Of a stretch of DNA of 6,338 nt, positions 6,146-6,338 are shown in pieces. Source of the DNA: Bacillota bacterium (lineage in GTDB: Bacteria > Bacillota > Clostridia > Clostridiales > Clostridiaceae); contig JAUZPH010000225.1 in assembly GCA_030706065.1 (NCBI GenBank), forward strand, positions 1 to 6,338, written 5' to 3'. The number at the start of each line of letters is the position of its first letter. Position 1 is the first letter of the stretch. A model generated the notes under the pieces. It made no database searches. It was not told the DNA's origin and was given only the letters and a program-made list of their open reading frames with translations. The position numbers were made by a program, and so were the translations under genes.

Positions 6146-6338
6146 AAACTCCGCGGTACCACCTAAATTTGTACATAAGTACACTCTCAATAATAGTACG
6201 GGCTCCATGGCCGATACTACTTCCCTTTTAACGGCGGGAAATCCGTTAAAGCCTACTTTAAAAATTTCGGTTTACAACTCCGGAGCTACCTTCACCACTG
6301 CCTTCCCGGGAAATTTCCACCAGCATTCCCTCTCTTTA
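6105..6338 (-). promoter_or_regulatory. tRNA-Val-sensing T-box riboswitch (5' part outside window)
   Basis: Leader RNA that binds uncharged tRNA-Val and then lets transcription continue into valS. The conserved T-box element AGGTGGTACCGCGG reads on the minus strand at 6164-6151. The base after its TGG is T (6158), which would pair with the discriminator A of tRNA-Val. Upstream, Stem I carries AGAGAGGGAATG at the window edge and GAAGGTAGCTCCGGAG. The codon GTA (valine) at 6289-6287 fits the specifier position, followed by a purine. The alternative reading GGT (glycine) one base earlier does not suit the downstream gene. Further hairpins are TTTAACGG/CCGTTAAA (6227-6234 with 6243-6250) and an AGTAGTA/TACTATT stem (about 6191-6220). 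The 5' base of Stem I and the promoter lie beyond position 6338. It ends in the terminator at 6145-6105. Confidence 0.95.

Noticed and set aside
6151..6164. GC-rich GGTACCGCGG block as an rRNA/tRNA fragment or cloning scar
   Set aside because: It is the conserved T-box element, with matching specifier, terminator and downstream synthetase.

Overview
The window (about 43% G+C by eye) comes from a Gram-positive anaerobe of the Clostridia type. The grounds are strong AGGAGG-like ribosome binding sites, a T-box riboswitch in front of a tRNA synthetase gene, a Bacillota-style lipoprotein signal and a CssRS-like two-component system. All five genes lie on the minus strand, so transcription runs from high to low coordinates. 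The species cannot be named from the sequence alone.

Layout in transcription order. (1) 6338-6033: a T-box leader, cut at its 5' end by the window edge, with a GUA (valine) specifier, the conserved T-box element, a strong intrinsic terminator and an extra 13-bp perfect inverted repeat just before the ribosome binding site. (2) 6032-3636: a 798-residue valyl-tRNA synthetase that looks archaeal-type (ValS type 2), closed by an intrinsic terminator at 3628-3598. (3) 3597-3377: an intergenic region with an 11-bp inverted repeat and a probable activator-dependent promoter carrying two 15-bp direct repeats exactly 21 bp apart. (4) 3376-3056: a small acidic lipoprotein. (5) 3031-2234: a secreted, Cys-free, Gln/Lys-rich coiled-coil protein. 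(6) 2233-2049: a spacer with a possible promoter and a structured leader. (7) 2048-1383: an OmpR-family response regulator very like CssR. (8) 1370-1: its CssS-like sensor kinase, running off the window a few residues before its expected end.

The valS unit is a self-contained housekeeping gene that senses uncharged tRNA-Val. The four following genes look like one envelope-stress module: a sensor kinase with an extracytoplasmic domain, its regulator, and two exported proteins of unknown function under a promoter whose repeats resemble the TTTTCACA-like octamers recalled for CssR targets in Bacillus subtilis. There the known CssRS targets are HtrA-type proteases. Here the adjacent candidates are a lipoprotein and a coiled-coil protein with an LTPEQ motif, suggesting by analogy only a Gram-positive counterpart of the Cpx/CpxP/Spy arrangement. 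This is the most interesting part of the window.
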